Origin: Lentisphaeria bacterium
GTDB taxonomy: Bacteria; Verrucomicrobiota; Lentisphaeria; Victivallales; Victivallaceae
Direction of reading: 5' to 3'
DNA length: 44,084 nucleotides
NCBI GenBank assembly: GCA_017462015.1
Contig: JAFTRX010000006.1
Coordinates: 1 to 44,084 of the forward strand
Positions 31,331 to 41,468 of this stretch are shown in pieces (positions within the stretch are counted from its first letter, which is position 1; the number at the start of each line of letters is the position of its first letter). The notes under the pieces were generated by a model. The model saw only the letters and a list, made by a program, of their open reading frames with translations, was not told the origin of the DNA and made no database searches. The translations under genes and the position numbers were made by a program.

Positions 31331-34177
31331 ATGCTGGAAAATATTTCCATCCGCGGTGCCGCGCAAAATAATCTTAAAGGATTCAATGTCGTTATTCCGC
31401 GCAATAAACTGACCGTCATCACCGGACTTTCCGGTTCCGGTAAATCCAGTCTTGCCTTTGATACATTGTACGCCGAAGGACAGCGCCGTTATGTGGAGAG
31501 TCTGTCGGCGTATGCGCGGCAGTTTCTTGACTTGATGCAGAAACCCAAAGTCGAGCATATCGACGGGCTTTCTCCGGCGATCGCCATTGAACAGCGTACT
31601 GCCGGAGGTACACCGCGTTCAACGGTGGCAACGGTGACGGAAATTTACGATTATCTGCGTCTGCTGTATGCGCATACCGGGCATCCGCATTGTCCGGAGT
31701 GCGGCAGAGAGCTGGCATCGCAATCAGCCGAAGCGATAACGCTGCAGCTTCTGGCGTTGAATTCCGGTTCCCGCATGACGATACTCGCCCCGGTGGTAAG
31801 CGGCAGGAAGGGCGAACATCTTGACATTATCGAACAGCTGAAAAATGACGGCTTTGTCCGTGCCAGAATTGATGGTGAGATCGTCATGCTTGACGACTTG
31901 GAAGAGCCGCTTGCCAAGACCCGCCGTCACACGATCGAAGCGGTGATTGACCGGCTTATCACCGGAGACATTGACCGATCCCGTCTTACCGACTCGGTGG
32001 AGACGGCATTGAAGCACGGCAACGGAGTGTTGACAGTTCTGCTGGCGGGGGAAAATGTTGAATTTACAGAAAAGAGTTTCTGCGAAAAGCTGGCGTGTAT
32101 CGAGTGCGGCGTATCTTTCGGAGAACTGCTGCCGCGCAATTTCAGTTTCAACTCGCCGTATGGTGCGTGTGATTGCTGTAACGGTTTGGGGATACAACTG
32201 TGCATGGACCCGGCAAAGGTCGTTCCCGACCCCACGCTTTCCATCAAAAACGGAGCGATCCCCGGCTGGCGGCGCGGACCGCGTCATCTGATCATCTATT
32301 ACAACATGCTGCTGCGGAAATTTGCCGAACAATTCGGCGAAGAAAAACTGCTGTCCGTGCCGTTTTGCGAACTTCCGGAAGATTTCCGTCATCAACTGCT
32401 ATACGGCACCGGAGAACGGTGTCTGGAATTTGATTACTACATGCACGGCAGAAAGTTCCATTGGTGCAAGCCCTTTGAAGGGGTGTTGGAAAATATGCGC
32501 CGCCGCATGATTGAAACCGATTCAGATTCCGTGCGGGAACGGCTTGCGGCGTATCAGAGTCCGCAAATCTGCCCCAAGTGTCACGGTGCCAGATTGAACA
32601 AAGTTTCTCTTGCCGTTACTGTCGGCGGTTTGTCGATAGCTCAATTCAACGCATTGAGCATCGGCAAAGCGCGGGAATTTATCAGCAACTTGCAGCTCAA
32701 TGAAGAAGAGACGCAGATTGCCGGGGAGGTGTTGCGGGAGATCCACAGCCGGTTGACCTTTCTGTGTGATGTCGGATTGAGTTATCTTACCCTTGACCGG
32801 GTGAGTTCCACCCTTTCCGGCGGGGAGGCGCAGCGTATCCGGCTTGCCACCCAGTTGGGATGCGGTCTGGTCGGAGTGTTGTATATTCTGGATGAACCGT
32901 CCATCGGTCTGCATCAGCGTGACAACGATATGCTTCTGGATACGCTGGAAAAACTCCGCGACCTCGGCAATACGGTGTTGGTGGTCGAGCATGACCTTGA
33001 TACCATCCGGCGTGCGGATTATCTGCTTGACTTAGGTCCCGGCGCGGGAGTTCACGGCGGAGAACTGGTTGCCGCCGGTACACCGGAAGAGGTGATGGAT
33101 TTTCCCCGTTCACTTACCGGGGATTTTCTTGCCGGACGGCGGCAGATCGCAGTGCCGGAAACGCGCCATTCGGGAAATGGAAAATTCATCTCCATCTCCG
33201 GAGCAGAGTTCCACAATCTTAAAAAGGTCGATGTCGATTTTCCGCTGGGGACGTTCACCTGTGTGACCGGTGTTTCCGGTTCCGGTAAATCCAGTCTGGT
33301 CAACGGTATACTGGTGCGCGCACTGAATGAACACTTGAAGATCAGCGATGAAGCAGTTGGAAAATGCCGTGCGATCACCGGTTTGGAGCATGTGGACAAA
33401 GCGATCGTCATCGACCAGAGTCCCATCGGACGTACACCGCGTTCCAATCCGGCGACCTATACCGATGCATTTACCATTATCCGCAAACTGTTTTCCGAAC
33501 TGCCGGAGGCGAAGATGCGCGGTTATTCTCCCGGACGGTTCAGTTTTAATGTCAAAGGCGGCAGATGTGAAGAGTGTTGCGGTGACGGGATCAAGCGGAT
33601 CGAAATGCAGTTCCTTTCCGATGTTTATGTTACCTGTACCGCGTGCGGCGGCAAGCGGTTCAACGCGGAAACCTTGTCAGTCAAATACAAAGGTTACTCT
33701 ATTGCCGATATATTGGATATGACCATCGACCAGGGAGTGAAGCTCTTTTCCTCCATCCGGCAGCTGGCGCGGAAACTGGAAGTGCTGCAGGAGGTCGGTT
33801 TGGGATATTTGAAGCTCGGGCAGAGTGCCACCACTCTTTCCGGGGGCGAGGCACAACGGGTGAAACTTGCTTCTGAACTGGCGCGTGTTCCCCGGGGACA
33901 TACAGTTTACATTCTGGACGAACCGACGACCGGACTGCATCTTGCCGACATCGACCAGCTGCTCAAAGTGCTGTTCAAACTCCGCGACATGGGCAACACG
34001 GTCATCGTCATCGAACACAACCTTGACGTCATCAAGACCGCCGACCATATCATTGACATCGGTCCGGAAGGCGGCGACAATGGCGGCAAGATCGTGGTTT
34101 GCGGTACGCCGGAAGCGGTGGTCAAAAACAAAAAATCCCATACCGCGCGCTTTCTTGCGCCATATTTGAAGTCATGA
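31331..34177 (+). CDS. uvrA: Excinuclease ABC subunit A
   Basis: A 948-residue protein, the normal size. Two ABC ATPase units: Walker [10 protein letters not shown] at about 32-40 and GVSGSGKSS near 647; two signature motifs LSGGEAQR; zinc-binding CPEC near 120 and the second finger CEECCGDG with CTACGG. It recognises bulky DNA damage with UvrB. GGAGGAG stands before the ATG. It overlaps priA by 4 bases (ATGA), so repair and replication-restart genes are co-translated. Confidence 0.97.
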   Translation: MLENISIRGAAQNNLKGFNVVIPRNKLTVITGLSGSGKSSLAFDTLYAEGQRRYVESLSAYARQFLDLMQKPKVEHIDGLSPAIAIEQRTAGGTPRSTVATVTEIYDYLRLLYAHTGHPHCPECGRELASQSAEAITLQLLALNSGSRMTILAPVVSGRKGEHLDIIEQLKNDGFVRARIDGEIVMLDDLEEPLAKTRRHTIEAVIDRLITGDIDRSRLTDSVETALKHGNGVLTVLLAGENVEFTEKSFCEKLACIECGVSFGELLPRNFSFNSPYGACDCCNGLGIQLCMDPAKVVPDPTLSIKNGAIPGWRRGPRHLIIYYNMLLRKFAEQFGEEKLLSVPFCELPEDFRHQLLYGTGERCLEFDYYMHGRKFHWCKPFEGVLENMRRRMIETDSDSVRERLAAYQSPQICPKCHGARLNKVSLAVTVGGLSIAQFNALSIGKAREFISNLQLNEEETQIAGEVLREIHSRLTFLCDVGLSYLTLDRVSSTLSGGEAQRIRLATQLGCGLVGVLYILDEPSIGLHQRDNDMLLDTLEKLRDLGNTVLVVEHDLDTIRRADYLLDLGPGAGVHGGELVAAGTPEEVMDFPRSLTGDFLAGRRQIAVPETRHSGNGKFISISGAEFHNLKKVDVDFPLGTFTCVTGVSGSGKSSLVNGILVRALNEHLKISDEAVGKCRAITGLEHVDKAIVIDQSPIGRTPRSNPATYTDAFTIIRKLFSELPEAKMRGYSPGRFSFNVKGGRCEECCGDGIKRIEMQFLSDVYVTCTACGGKRFNAETLSVKYKGYSIADILDMTIDQGVKLFSSIRQLARKLEVLQEVGLGYLKLGQSATTLSGGEAQRVKLASELARVPRGHTVYILDEPTTGLHLADIDQLLKVLFKLRDMGNTVIVIEHNLDVIKTADHIIDIGPEGGDNGGKIVVCGTPEAVVKNKKSHTARFLAPYLKS

Positions 34178-36405
34178 TTGCGCGGGTCATCACAGATATT
34201 GCTCTCGACCGCGAGTTCGATTATCTCATTCCGGCGGCGCTGGAAAAGGATATCCGTATCGGCAGCGCGGTGGAGGTTCCCTTCGGAAACAGCAAGCGTA
34301 ACGGTTATGTGCTGGAAATATGCGCTGAAAGTACATATTCATCTCAAGGCAAGCTCAAGGAGCTTTCTGGATTTGCCCATAACCGCGCGCATATACCGGA
34401 AAAACTTATCACTCTTGGCAAGTGGATGGCGGAGTATTATTGTGCCACGCAGGAGCATTCCATCCGCACATTGCTGCCGGCGGCGGTGCGAAGCGGCAAA
34501 GTCAAAGCTTTGGTGACAAGGGTCTTTTATCTGCCCGATCAGGCGGCGGCGGAAAAGTTCATTATCGACAACGCTGATGCCAAACGGGTGGTCAAACGGG
34601 TGGAAGTGGTGAAACTCATGCTCCGCATCCATGAAGGAACGCTTACCGAAATTTCCGGACATCCGGAATACTCGCCCGGCGCGTTTGATGCGTTGCGTAA
34701 AGCCGGATTGATCGCCTGCCGGGAGGAGACTTTGCGCCGCGATGTATTTGGAGAAGTTGAGGTCGTACCGGGAAAACCGCTGCCGCCAACTGCCGACCAG
34801 CAGAAAGCGCTTGCCATGGTTGAGGAATTGCTTGACCGTAAAGTGCCGCAGCATGTGCTGGTTCTGCACGGGGTCACCAACAGCGGCAAAACGGAAGTTT
34901 ATCTGCAGAGCATTGCCAAAACTCTGGAACGCGGCAAATCTGCCATTGTGCTGGTTCCGGAAATTTCACTGACACCGCAAACTGTGCGGCGGTTCCGTTC
35001 CCGTTTCGGCGACCGGCTTTGTGTATTGCACAGCCGTTTGTCCGACGGAGAGCGTTTTGATGAGTGGAACCGTATCAACTCCGGAGAGGCGCAAATCGTC
35101 ATCGGCGCGCGTTCGGCACTCTTTGCGCCGTTCCGCAATCTGGGATTGATCGTGGTCGATGAAGAACATGAATCCAGTTACAAACAATCGGAGTCTCCGC
35201 GTTATATGGCGCGTGATGTCGCGGTCATGCGGGGAAAACTGGAAGAGGCGGTGGTCATTCTCGGTTCAGCCACCCCGTCGGCGGAGTCGGTTTACAACGC
35301 CAGACAGGGGAAATTTCTTTTGTGCCGGATGGATGCGCAGGTGGCGGACAAGCCCAAACCCATAATCCGTATCGTTGACCGGCGGCTTGACCCGCTTCCT
35401 GAACCCGGCAGCAGCAATCTTTTTTCTCCGGTACTGATCGATGCCGTGCAGGAACGGCTGGAACGCGCCGAGCAAACGATACTTTTTCTCAACCGGCGCG
35501 GCTATGCCCGGAGTTTGTGCTGTCCGGCATGCGGTTATGAAGCGCGGTGTCCGGAGTGTTCGGTCAACTACAACTACACTTACAGCCGCCGCCGTGAGAT
35601 TTTAAGCTGTCACTTGTGCGGGGCGGTCATTCCTGCTCCGGAATGTTGTCCGGAGTGCGGTTCACCCGACATCATCTATCGCGGCAGCGGCACGGAAAAA
35701 CTTGAAAGCTGCGCTCACGGCGTTTTTCCCGGTGCCCGGATCGGACGTATGGATTCTGATACGATGCGTTCATCTTCGGATTATGAGGTGGTGCTGGATA
35801 AGTTCCGCCGGGGACAACTGGATATTTTAGTCGGAACTCAAATGATTGCCAAAGGGTTGCACTTTCCGGGGGTCACGCTGGTTGGAGTCATCAACGCAGA
35901 TCACGGGTTGTCCATGCCTGATTTCCGTGCGGCAGAACGTACATTTCAGCTGATGACGCAGGTCGCCGGACGTGCCGGACGCGGTGACCGGCGCGGCGAA
36001 GTCATTTTTCAGAGTTCCAAAGACAGTGAAGTACTGCAATTTGCTGCCAATCTGGATTTTGACGGTTTTGCTCAATACGACCTTGAATTCCGGCAGATGC
36101 TCAATTATCCTCCCTACACGCGGTTGATCGCCATTGTGTTCCGGGGGGAAGATGAAAGTGTGCTTGCCAATTTTGCTGCCAACTTTGCCGCACAGCTTGA
36201 ACCGTACAAACATGCCAATTTGAAAATCACCCCTCCGGCTCCTGCGCCCATTGAAAAGATCAAAAACAAGTACCGTTATCTGATGACCATTCGCGGAACC
36301 GGATTGAAAACCATCCGTGAAGCAATCCGGGTACTGGCTTTGCACCGTCCTCTTCCCAAAAATATCGACATTGCCATTGATGTCGATGCCCAATATTTGA
36401 TGTAA
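34174..36405 (+). CDS. priA: Primosomal protein N' (replication restart helicase)
   Basis: A 743-residue protein. N-terminal DNA-binding domain, Walker A GVTNSGKT (about 232-240), DEEH box, and the paired zinc fingers CPACGYEARCPEC, CHLCG and CCPECGS before helicase motifs such as ILVGTQMIAKGLHFP and GRAGR. The ATG at 34174 overlaps the uvrA stop; a longer frame starting at 34099 lies inside uvrA. It reloads the replicative helicase at stalled forks. Confidence 0.96.
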   Translation: MIARVITDIALDREFDYLIPAALEKDIRIGSAVEVPFGNSKRNGYVLEICAESTYSSQGKLKELSGFAHNRAHIPEKLITLGKWMAEYYCATQEHSIRTLLPAAVRSGKVKALVTRVFYLPDQAAAEKFIIDNADAKRVVKRVEVVKLMLRIHEGTLTEISGHPEYSPGAFDALRKAGLIACREETLRRDVFGEVEVVPGKPLPPTADQQKALAMVEELLDRKVPQHVLVLHGVTNSGKTEVYLQSIAKTLERGKSAIVLVPEISLTPQTVRRFRSRFGDRLCVLHSRLSDGERFDEWNRINSGEAQIVIGARSALFAPFRNLGLIVVDEEHESSYKQSESPRYMARDVAVMRGKLEEAVVILGSATPSAESVYNARQGKFLLCRMDAQVADKPKPIIRIVDRRLDPLPEPGSSNLFSPVLIDAVQERLERAEQTILFLNRRGYARSLCCPACGYEARCPECSVNYNYTYSRRREILSCHLCGAVIPAPECCPECGSPDIIYRGSGTEKLESCAHGVFPGARIGRMDSDTMRSSSDYEVVLDKFRRGQLDILVGTQMIAKGLHFPGVTLVGVINADHGLSMPDFRAAERTFQLMTQVAGRAGRGDRRGEVIFQSSKDSEVLQFAANLDFDGFAQYDLEFRQMLNYPPYTRLIAIVFRGEDESVLANFAANFAAQLEPYKHANLKITPPAPAPIEKIKNKYRYLMTIRGTGLKTIREAIRVLALHRPLPKNIDIAIDVDAQYLM

Positions 36406-36410
36406 TGGCA

Positions 36411-36796
36411 GTCTCACTGGGGGAAGCAACCTGCGGCGGCGGCTCGCGGGCAATCTTGTGGGCAAATCGGCGGACAGCGGCTCGGTTGAGGGCGTGAGCC
36501 CACGCCCTCGCCGCTGCCTTGATTTACCCGCAACCTTGCCGCACGATCCATCCGCCGGTCGAGTTCATGACAGCGTTGGATGCATCCCTACTGGTGGCGC
36601 GGCGCATAGCGCCCGCGCGTTTTGCTTGCGCAAAACAGTTAAAGATTGCCTTCAAGATAAAAAATAACACATCCTCACGCCCGCAAGGGCGCACTTCACA
36701 CCTTCACATCTTCACGCGCCGCAGGCGCTCTTCACGCAATCAGCCTTCCGGCTGATTGCTCCCAAATGCGCCACCGCAGGTCGTTTTTTATGAGAC
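36411..36796. repeat. Dispersed hairpin-rich element, copy 3 (complete, longest)
   Basis: The element is 386 bp, bounded by GTCTCA (36411) and TGAGAC (36791-36796), with CAACCTGCGGCGG inside the left end and CCGCAGGTCG inside the right. Its right third repeats copy 1 with paired changes: CGCCC-GCAA-GGGCG (36678-36691), GCGCC-GCA-GGCGC (36716-36728) and AATCAGCC-TTCC-GGCTGATT (36738-36757). Its middle adds further palindromes (GAGGGCGTGAGCCCACGCCCTC; TTTTGCTTGCGCAAAA). No protein-coding gene is visible. It fills most of the 492-base gap between priA and recJ. Confidence 0.85.
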
Positions 36797-36833
36797 AGGA
36801 TCGAAAATTATTCCAAAATTTTCCTTTTATGAC

Positions 36834-36862
36834 TTTACAAACACCGTTTCGTGTGTTATCTT
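36834..36862 (+). promoter_or_regulatory. recJ promoter
   Basis: TTTACA (36834-36839) and TATCTT (36857-36862) are 17 bases apart, about 35 bases before the recJ ATG and just right of the hairpin element. Confidence 0.65.
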
Positions 36863-36897
36863 ATAGGATGAATTAATAACAAAAGAGTATAAGAACA

Positions 36898-38610
36898 ATG
36901 GGTGCTAAAAATTGGAAACAGTCCGGAAATTTTCTGGAACAGGATATTGATCTGATCCAACAGAAATTTTCATTCCCCCGTCCGATCGCGGTATATTTCG
37001 CTTCTCGCGGCATTCCCGTCGATCAGATTCGTGATTTCGTCAACCCCCGGCTCGCCAACTTGAGCGATCCGTACCGTTTTCCCGGTATAAAAGATGCCGC
37101 CGCCCGCTTGTGGCAGGCGATTGCAGACCGGGAACCGATTCTCATTCACGGTGATTATGATACTGACGGTATTACCGCCAGCGCATTGTTGGCTCTGGTT
37201 CTCCGTCAGAATGGAGCTGTGGTCAACTCCTTCATCCCCCACCGTTTTGATGACGGTTACGGTTTTACTCCGGAATCTCTGGAAAAAGCTCTGGAGATGT
37301 TCGGCAAATGCGGTGTGCTGGTCACTGTTGACTGCGGTATCACCAGTTGTGAAGCGGTTCAGAATGCCGTTGCCATGGGCATCGACGTCATCGTTACCGA
37401 CCACCATGAAGCCGGAGCTGAACTGCCGAAGGCGCTTGCGGTGATCAACCCGAAAGTCTATCCCGAACTGGAAGATCTTCAGCTTCTTTCCGGAGCCGGA
37501 GCCGCGTTCAAGCTTTCTCATGCCTTTGTCAAGTATGGCAGAGAGAACAATCTCGGCGGATTCCAGACCAATCTGGAAGAGGTTCTCGATTATGTCGCAT
37601 TGGGAACGGTTGCTGATATCGTTCCGCTTCTCGGAGAGAATCGTATTCTGGTGAAATACGGTATTGAGGCGCTCCGCCGTCAGCTCCGTCCGGGAATAAG
37701 GGCGTTGATTGAAAGTTCCCGCATCCGCTCGGAGCTGGTTCCTTCGGATATCACCTTCCGTCTTGCGCCCAGAATCAATGCCGCCGGACGCGTTGGAGAT
37801 GCGAATGTTGCATTGAAACTGCTTGAGTCTGAATGTATTGTCGATGCGTACAACTGCGCCGGACAACTTGAGCAATTCAACCGCAGCCGTCAGGAAAAAG
37901 AACAGGAAATTTATCAGGATGCCAGAGAGCAGATCGAACGTAATCTTGCCTGGCAGAGTCCATATTCACTTCTGGTTGCCGGCAGAAACTGGCATCAGGG
38001 GGTCATCGGTATCGTGGCATCCCGTCTTGCCCGGGATTACAACCGTCCTACGATCGTTCTGACCATACAGGGCGATGAGGCTTACGGTTCGGGCAGAAGT
38101 ATTGCCAATTTGAACCTGGTTGAAGTTCTCAGCCGCAGTTCTCATTTGCTGGAGCGTTACGGCGGCCACCCGATGGCGGTCGGTATCGGGCTCAAGACGG
38201 AAAATATCGCGCCCTTCTTTGAAGAGATGGATCGCGAGATCCGCAAACAGATCGCGCCGTCGGAGTTGGAGCGTTTTGTCGCCTATGACGGTGAAGCGCA
38301 TATCGAAGAGCTTACCCCGGAGTTTTTCTCCTGTCTGGAACGGCTCTCTCCTTTCGGTCACAGCAATCAGAAGCCGGTTTACCGGTTCAACGATCTGCGG
38401 GTCGTCCGTTGCGGCGCCATTGGCGGCGGAGCTCATACCCGTGGAACGTTGCAAAGCCGTCACGGTCAGATGGATTTCATCGCGTTCAACCGGACTGTCA
38501 ACGAATTCAGTTCCCGAGTGCTGGATGTTCTGGCGACACCGCAGTTGAACAAGCAGCAGCCCGGTGAACCGGCACAGCTGAACATCATCGATATACGGGA
38601 AGTATATTGA
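36898..38610 (+). CDS. recJ: Single-stranded-DNA-specific exonuclease RecJ
   Basis: A 570-residue protein of the DHH phosphoesterase family: HGDYDTDGITAS at about 84-95 (metal-binding aspartates), VTVDCGI, VTDHHEAG (about 165-172), and the C-terminal DHHA1-type segment with GRSIANLNLVEVL and GGHPMAVGIGL. It degrades single strands 5' to 3' in recombination and mismatch repair. The ribosome binding site is weak. A 69-base gap with a stable hairpin separates it from rnfA. Confidence 0.96.
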   Translation: MGAKNWKQSGNFLEQDIDLIQQKFSFPRPIAVYFASRGIPVDQIRDFVNPRLANLSDPYRFPGIKDAAARLWQAIADREPILIHGDYDTDGITASALLALVLRQNGAVVNSFIPHRFDDGYGFTPESLEKALEMFGKCGVLVTVDCGITSCEAVQNAVAMGIDVIVTDHHEAGAELPKALAVINPKVYPELEDLQLLSGAGAAFKLSHAFVKYGRENNLGGFQTNLEEVLDYVALGTVADIVPLLGENRILVKYGIEALRRQLRPGIRALIESSRIRSELVPSDITFRLAPRINAAGRVGDANVALKLLESECIVDAYNCAGQLEQFNRSRQEKEQEIYQDAREQIERNLAWQSPYSLLVAGRNWHQGVIGIVASRLARDYNRPTIVLTIQGDEAYGSGRSIANLNLVEVLSRSSHLLERYGGHPMAVGIGLKTENIAPFFEEMDREIRKQIAPSELERFVAYDGEAHIEELTPEFFSCLERLSPFGHSNQKPVYRFNDLRVVRCGAIGGGAHTRGTLQSRHGQMDFIAFNRTVNEFSSRVLDVLATPQLNKQQPGEPAQLNIIDIREVY

Positions 38611-38621
38611 TAAAATCTCAT

Positions 38622-38648
38622 CCGGGAAGCAGTGATTCTGCTTTCCGG
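38622..38648 (+). terminator. Hairpin between recJ and rnfA
   Basis: CCGGGAAGCAG pairs with CTGCTTTCCGG (11 bp, one G-T pair) around a 5-base loop. There is no T-run, so it could pause transcription, protect the rnf mRNA end or end recJ transcripts inefficiently. Confidence 0.5.
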
Positions 38649-38679
38649 TAAATCGCAATCTTAACAGGAAAGGCTGAAC

Positions 38680-39270
38680 ATGAAGTATTTAGAACTTACT
38701 GTTGGGGCCGTGTTAGTATATAATTTTGTACTTTCACGTTTTTTGGGGATTTGTCCGTTTCTCGGCGTATCTAAACGTCTGAGCACCGCCATGGGGATGT
38801 CCGGTGCGGTGATTTTTGTTATGGCATTGGCATCTTGCATCACCTCTGCCATTTCCAATTATCTTTTGGAATTCACCGTTGCCGGAACGGTGGTCAAATT
38901 GGATTTTCTCCGGATATTGCTTTTCATTCTGGTCATTGCCGCGCTGGTTCAGCTTCTGGAGATCATGATGCAGAAACTCACTCCGGCGCTTTACCGGGCG
39001 TTGGGTATTTATCTGCCCTTGATTACGACCAACTGTGCCGTTCTCGGCGCCGCCACCATCAACGCTGAAAGCGGCCGCAGTGTGCTTGATTCCACCATCT
39101 TCGGTGCATTTTCCGGAGTTGGTTTTGCTTTGGCGCTGCTGCTTTTTTCCAGTATCCGGGAAAAGCTTGAACTGGCGGCACCGCCGAAAGCCTTTGAGGG
39201 TACTCCTATTGCACTGGTCACCGCCGGAATACTGGCGATGGCTTTTACCGGCTTTGCCGGACTTTGCTGA
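38680..39270 (+). CDS. rnfA: Rnf complex subunit A
   Basis: A 196-residue integral membrane protein with six predicted helices; VYNFVLSRFLGICPFLGVSK and YLPLITTNCAVLGAA are signatures of RnfA/NqrE, including the two cysteines that hold a 2Fe-2S centre in the membrane. It is the first gene of a complete rnfABCDGE set, in the order known from proteobacteria (not the CDGEAB order of acetogens). The Rnf complex couples ferredoxin:NAD+ electron transfer to Na+ or H+ export. AGGAAAGG precedes the ATG. Confidence 0.96.
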   Translation: MKYLELTVGAVLVYNFVLSRFLGICPFLGVSKRLSTAMGMSGAVIFVMALASCITSAISNYLLEFTVAGTVVKLDFLRILLFILVIAALVQLLEIMMQKLTPALYRALGIYLPLITTNCAVLGAATINAESGRSVLDSTIFGAFSGVGFALALLLFSSIREKLELAAPPKAFEGTPIALVTAGILAMAFTGFAGLC

Positions 39271-39294
39271 CACAACCGGAAAGGAGGATGGAGT

Positions 39295-40128
39295 ATGACG
39301 CTTTATACTGCACTGATTGTAATGGGATTGCTGGGACTTACCCTGGGCGCGATCATAGGTGTTTTTGTCAAACTGTTTAAAGTTGAACAGGATAACCGTG
39401 CCGAACTTGCTCTTGAACTTCTGCCCGGAGCCAACTGCGGCGGTTGCGGAAAAGCCGGTTGTGCCGATTTTGCCCGCGCACTGGCGGCGGGGGAGGTAAT
39501 GCCGGGAAATTGTCCGGTGTCCAGCTTGGAACAGCGCGCGGCGATCGCGTTGGCGTTGGAGATAGATGCCGGTTCCGTTGCGCGTAAACAGGCTGTGGTC
39601 TGCTGTCGTGCCGATATCGGTGCGGAGGAGATGAATTACAACGGTATACAGGATTGCAACGCTGCCAATCTGGTTGCCGGGGGGCCGACGACTTGTCGTT
39701 ACGGTTGTCTCGGGTTGGGCAGTTGTGCCAGAGTTTGTCCCTTTGGTGCGATTGAGATCATCGGACGGGTGGCAGTGGTTCATCCGGAGCTTTGTACCGG
39801 TTGCGGTCAGTGTGCCAGAATTTGTCCGCGCAACGTGATAAAAATGGTTCCGGCAAATGCCAATATCCATGTCTATTGCAACTCCCCGGAAAAAGCGGCA
39901 GTAAAACGATCTTTGTGCAAAGCCGGTTGTCTCGGCTGCCGCAAATGTGAAAAGCTTCTGCCCGGAAAAATCAAATTTGACGGTTTGCTGGCGGTGGTGG
40001 ATTATGATGCTACGGATGCTATTACTCCGGCGGATATTGAAAAATGCAACTGTCCTGTTCACGGCATTATGACTGAAAAAGAGCGTTGTGCCGTTGCCCG
40101 GGAAGCGGCAGGAGGTAAGCGCGTATGA
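39295..40128 (+). CDS. rnfB: Rnf complex subunit B (ferredoxin-accepting)
   Basis: A 277-residue protein: one N-terminal transmembrane helix, a 4Fe-4S domain with CGGCGKAGCADF (LLPGANCGGCG), then CRYGCLGLGSCARVCP and CTGCGQCARICP ferredoxin motifs and a final CGLxCRKC-like segment (CLGCRKCEKL). It is the usual entry site for electrons from reduced ferredoxin. Its length is in the range of RnfB proteins that carry extra clusters in anaerobes. AAGGAGG lies 7 bases before the ATG; it overlaps rnfC by 4 bases. Confidence 0.96.
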   Translation: MTLYTALIVMGLLGLTLGAIIGVFVKLFKVEQDNRAELALELLPGANCGGCGKAGCADFARALAAGEVMPGNCPVSSLEQRAAIALALEIDAGSVARKQAVVCCRADIGAEEMNYNGIQDCNAANLVAGGPTTCRYGCLGLGSCARVCPFGAIEIIGRVAVVHPELCTGCGQCARICPRNVIKMVPANANIHVYCNSPEKAAVKRSLCKAGCLGCRKCEKLLPGKIKFDGLLAVVDYDATDAITPADIEKCNCPVHGIMTEKERCAVAREAAGGKRV

Positions 40129-41468
40129 AAAGTTCACGCAACGTTATGACCTTTGCCGGAGGTATCCATCCCCACGGTGACGGAAAGAGTTTGAGTTGTT
40201 ATACTCCGGTGCAGACGGCACCGCTTCTGGACAAATATCTGGTCATTCTCGCTCAGAATGCCGGAAAAGCTCCCGTCCCTGTTGTGAAAAAGGGGGACAC
40301 GGTAAAGAAATATCAGCTGCTTGCTCAGGCGGACGGAGTGATTTCTGCCAATCTTCACTCTCCGACCAGCGGTGTGGTTTCCGATATCCGCGAAATACAG
40401 GGGACGATGGGTGTTCCCACACCGGCGATAGAAATCACTTCTGACGGATTGGATGAGGGGGCATCTCCGTTTGATCCGATAACCGACTGGAAGAACGTTG
40501 ATGTGGAACAGCTCAAACAGCGGGTCGTTGAAGCCGGTATCGTCGGCATGGGCGGAGCATCGTTCCCGACCCATGTGAAACTTTCGCCGCCGGAGGGAAA
40601 AACGGTGGATACGCTTATCCTCAACGGCGCCGAGTGTGAACCTTATCTTACTGCTGACCACCGTCTGATGCAGGAGTTCCCGGAAAAGGTCATCCGCGGA
40701 GCCGCCATCTTCGGACGTATTCTCAATATCAAAAATATCTTTGTCGGCGTGGAGATCAATAAACTTGATGCCATTGCCGCACTGGAACATTACGCGGAAG
40801 AGTACGGGGTCAAAGTAGCGTATCTGCGTGTCCGTTATCCGCAGGGTTCGGAAAAGCAGTTGATAAATGCCATTACCGGGCGTACCGTCAAGTCCGGCAC
40901 GCTTCCCATGGACGCCGGGTGTGTGGTGCAGAATGTCGCCACCTGTGCCGCATTGGACGATGCCGTAACTTTGGGTATCCCGCTGGTGGAACGTATCGTT
41001 ACCGTCACCGGAGAAGTGGTGGTTCATCCCGGAAATTTCAAACTGAAAATCGGTACTCCCGCACTGGAAGCCGTCCGTTTCGCCGGGGGAATTACCGAAG
41101 AGCCGGGAAAACTGGTTTTCGGAGGGCCGATGATGGGCTTTGCCCAGAGATCATTCCAGGTTCCGGTCTGCAAGAATACCTCCGGGATACTGCTGATACC
41201 GCAGAAGCAGGCGTACAATTTTGAAAGCAGCGGCTGTATCCATTGCGGAAGATGTGTGCAGGGGTGTCCCATGCATCTGGTTCCGTGTCTGTTGTCAACC
41301 GCCATTGAAGCCGGGCGTTTTGATCTTGCTGAAGCAAATCATGTTATGGATTGCATGGAGTGCGGCTCTTGTGCCTATGTCTGCCCGGATCACCGCCCGC
41401 TGGTACAGAATGTGCGCCGTGCCAAGGCTGAATTGCGCAAACAAATGAACGCCAACAAGGAGAAATGA
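40125..41468 (+). CDS. rnfC: Rnf complex subunit C (NADH-binding)
   Basis: A 447-residue peripheral subunit: N-terminal FAGGIHP and barrel-sandwich part, flavin/NADH region with GMGGASFPTHVKL, NGAECEPYLTADH and PQGSEKQL, and a C-terminal pair of 4Fe-4S motifs (CIHCGRCVQGCP, CMECGSCAYVCP). It is where NAD+ is reduced. It starts in the rnfB stop (ATGA) and its own stop overlaps the first possible rnfD start. Confidence 0.96.
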   Translation: MKSSRNVMTFAGGIHPHGDGKSLSCYTPVQTAPLLDKYLVILAQNAGKAPVPVVKKGDTVKKYQLLAQADGVISANLHSPTSGVVSDIREIQGTMGVPTPAIEITSDGLDEGASPFDPITDWKNVDVEQLKQRVVEAGIVGMGGASFPTHVKLSPPEGKTVDTLILNGAECEPYLTADHRLMQEFPEKVIRGAAIFGRILNIKNIFVGVEINKLDAIAALEHYAEEYGVKVAYLRVRYPQGSEKQLINAITGRTVKSGTLPMDAGCVVQNVATCAALDDAVTLGIPLVERIVTVTGEVVVHPGNFKLKIGTPALEAVRFAGGITEEPGKLVFGGPMMGFAQRSFQVPVCKNTSGILLIPQKQAYNFESSGCIHCGRCVQGCPMHLVPCLLSTAIEAGRFDLAEANHVMDCMECGSCAYVCPDHRPLVQNVRRAKAELRKQMNANKEK

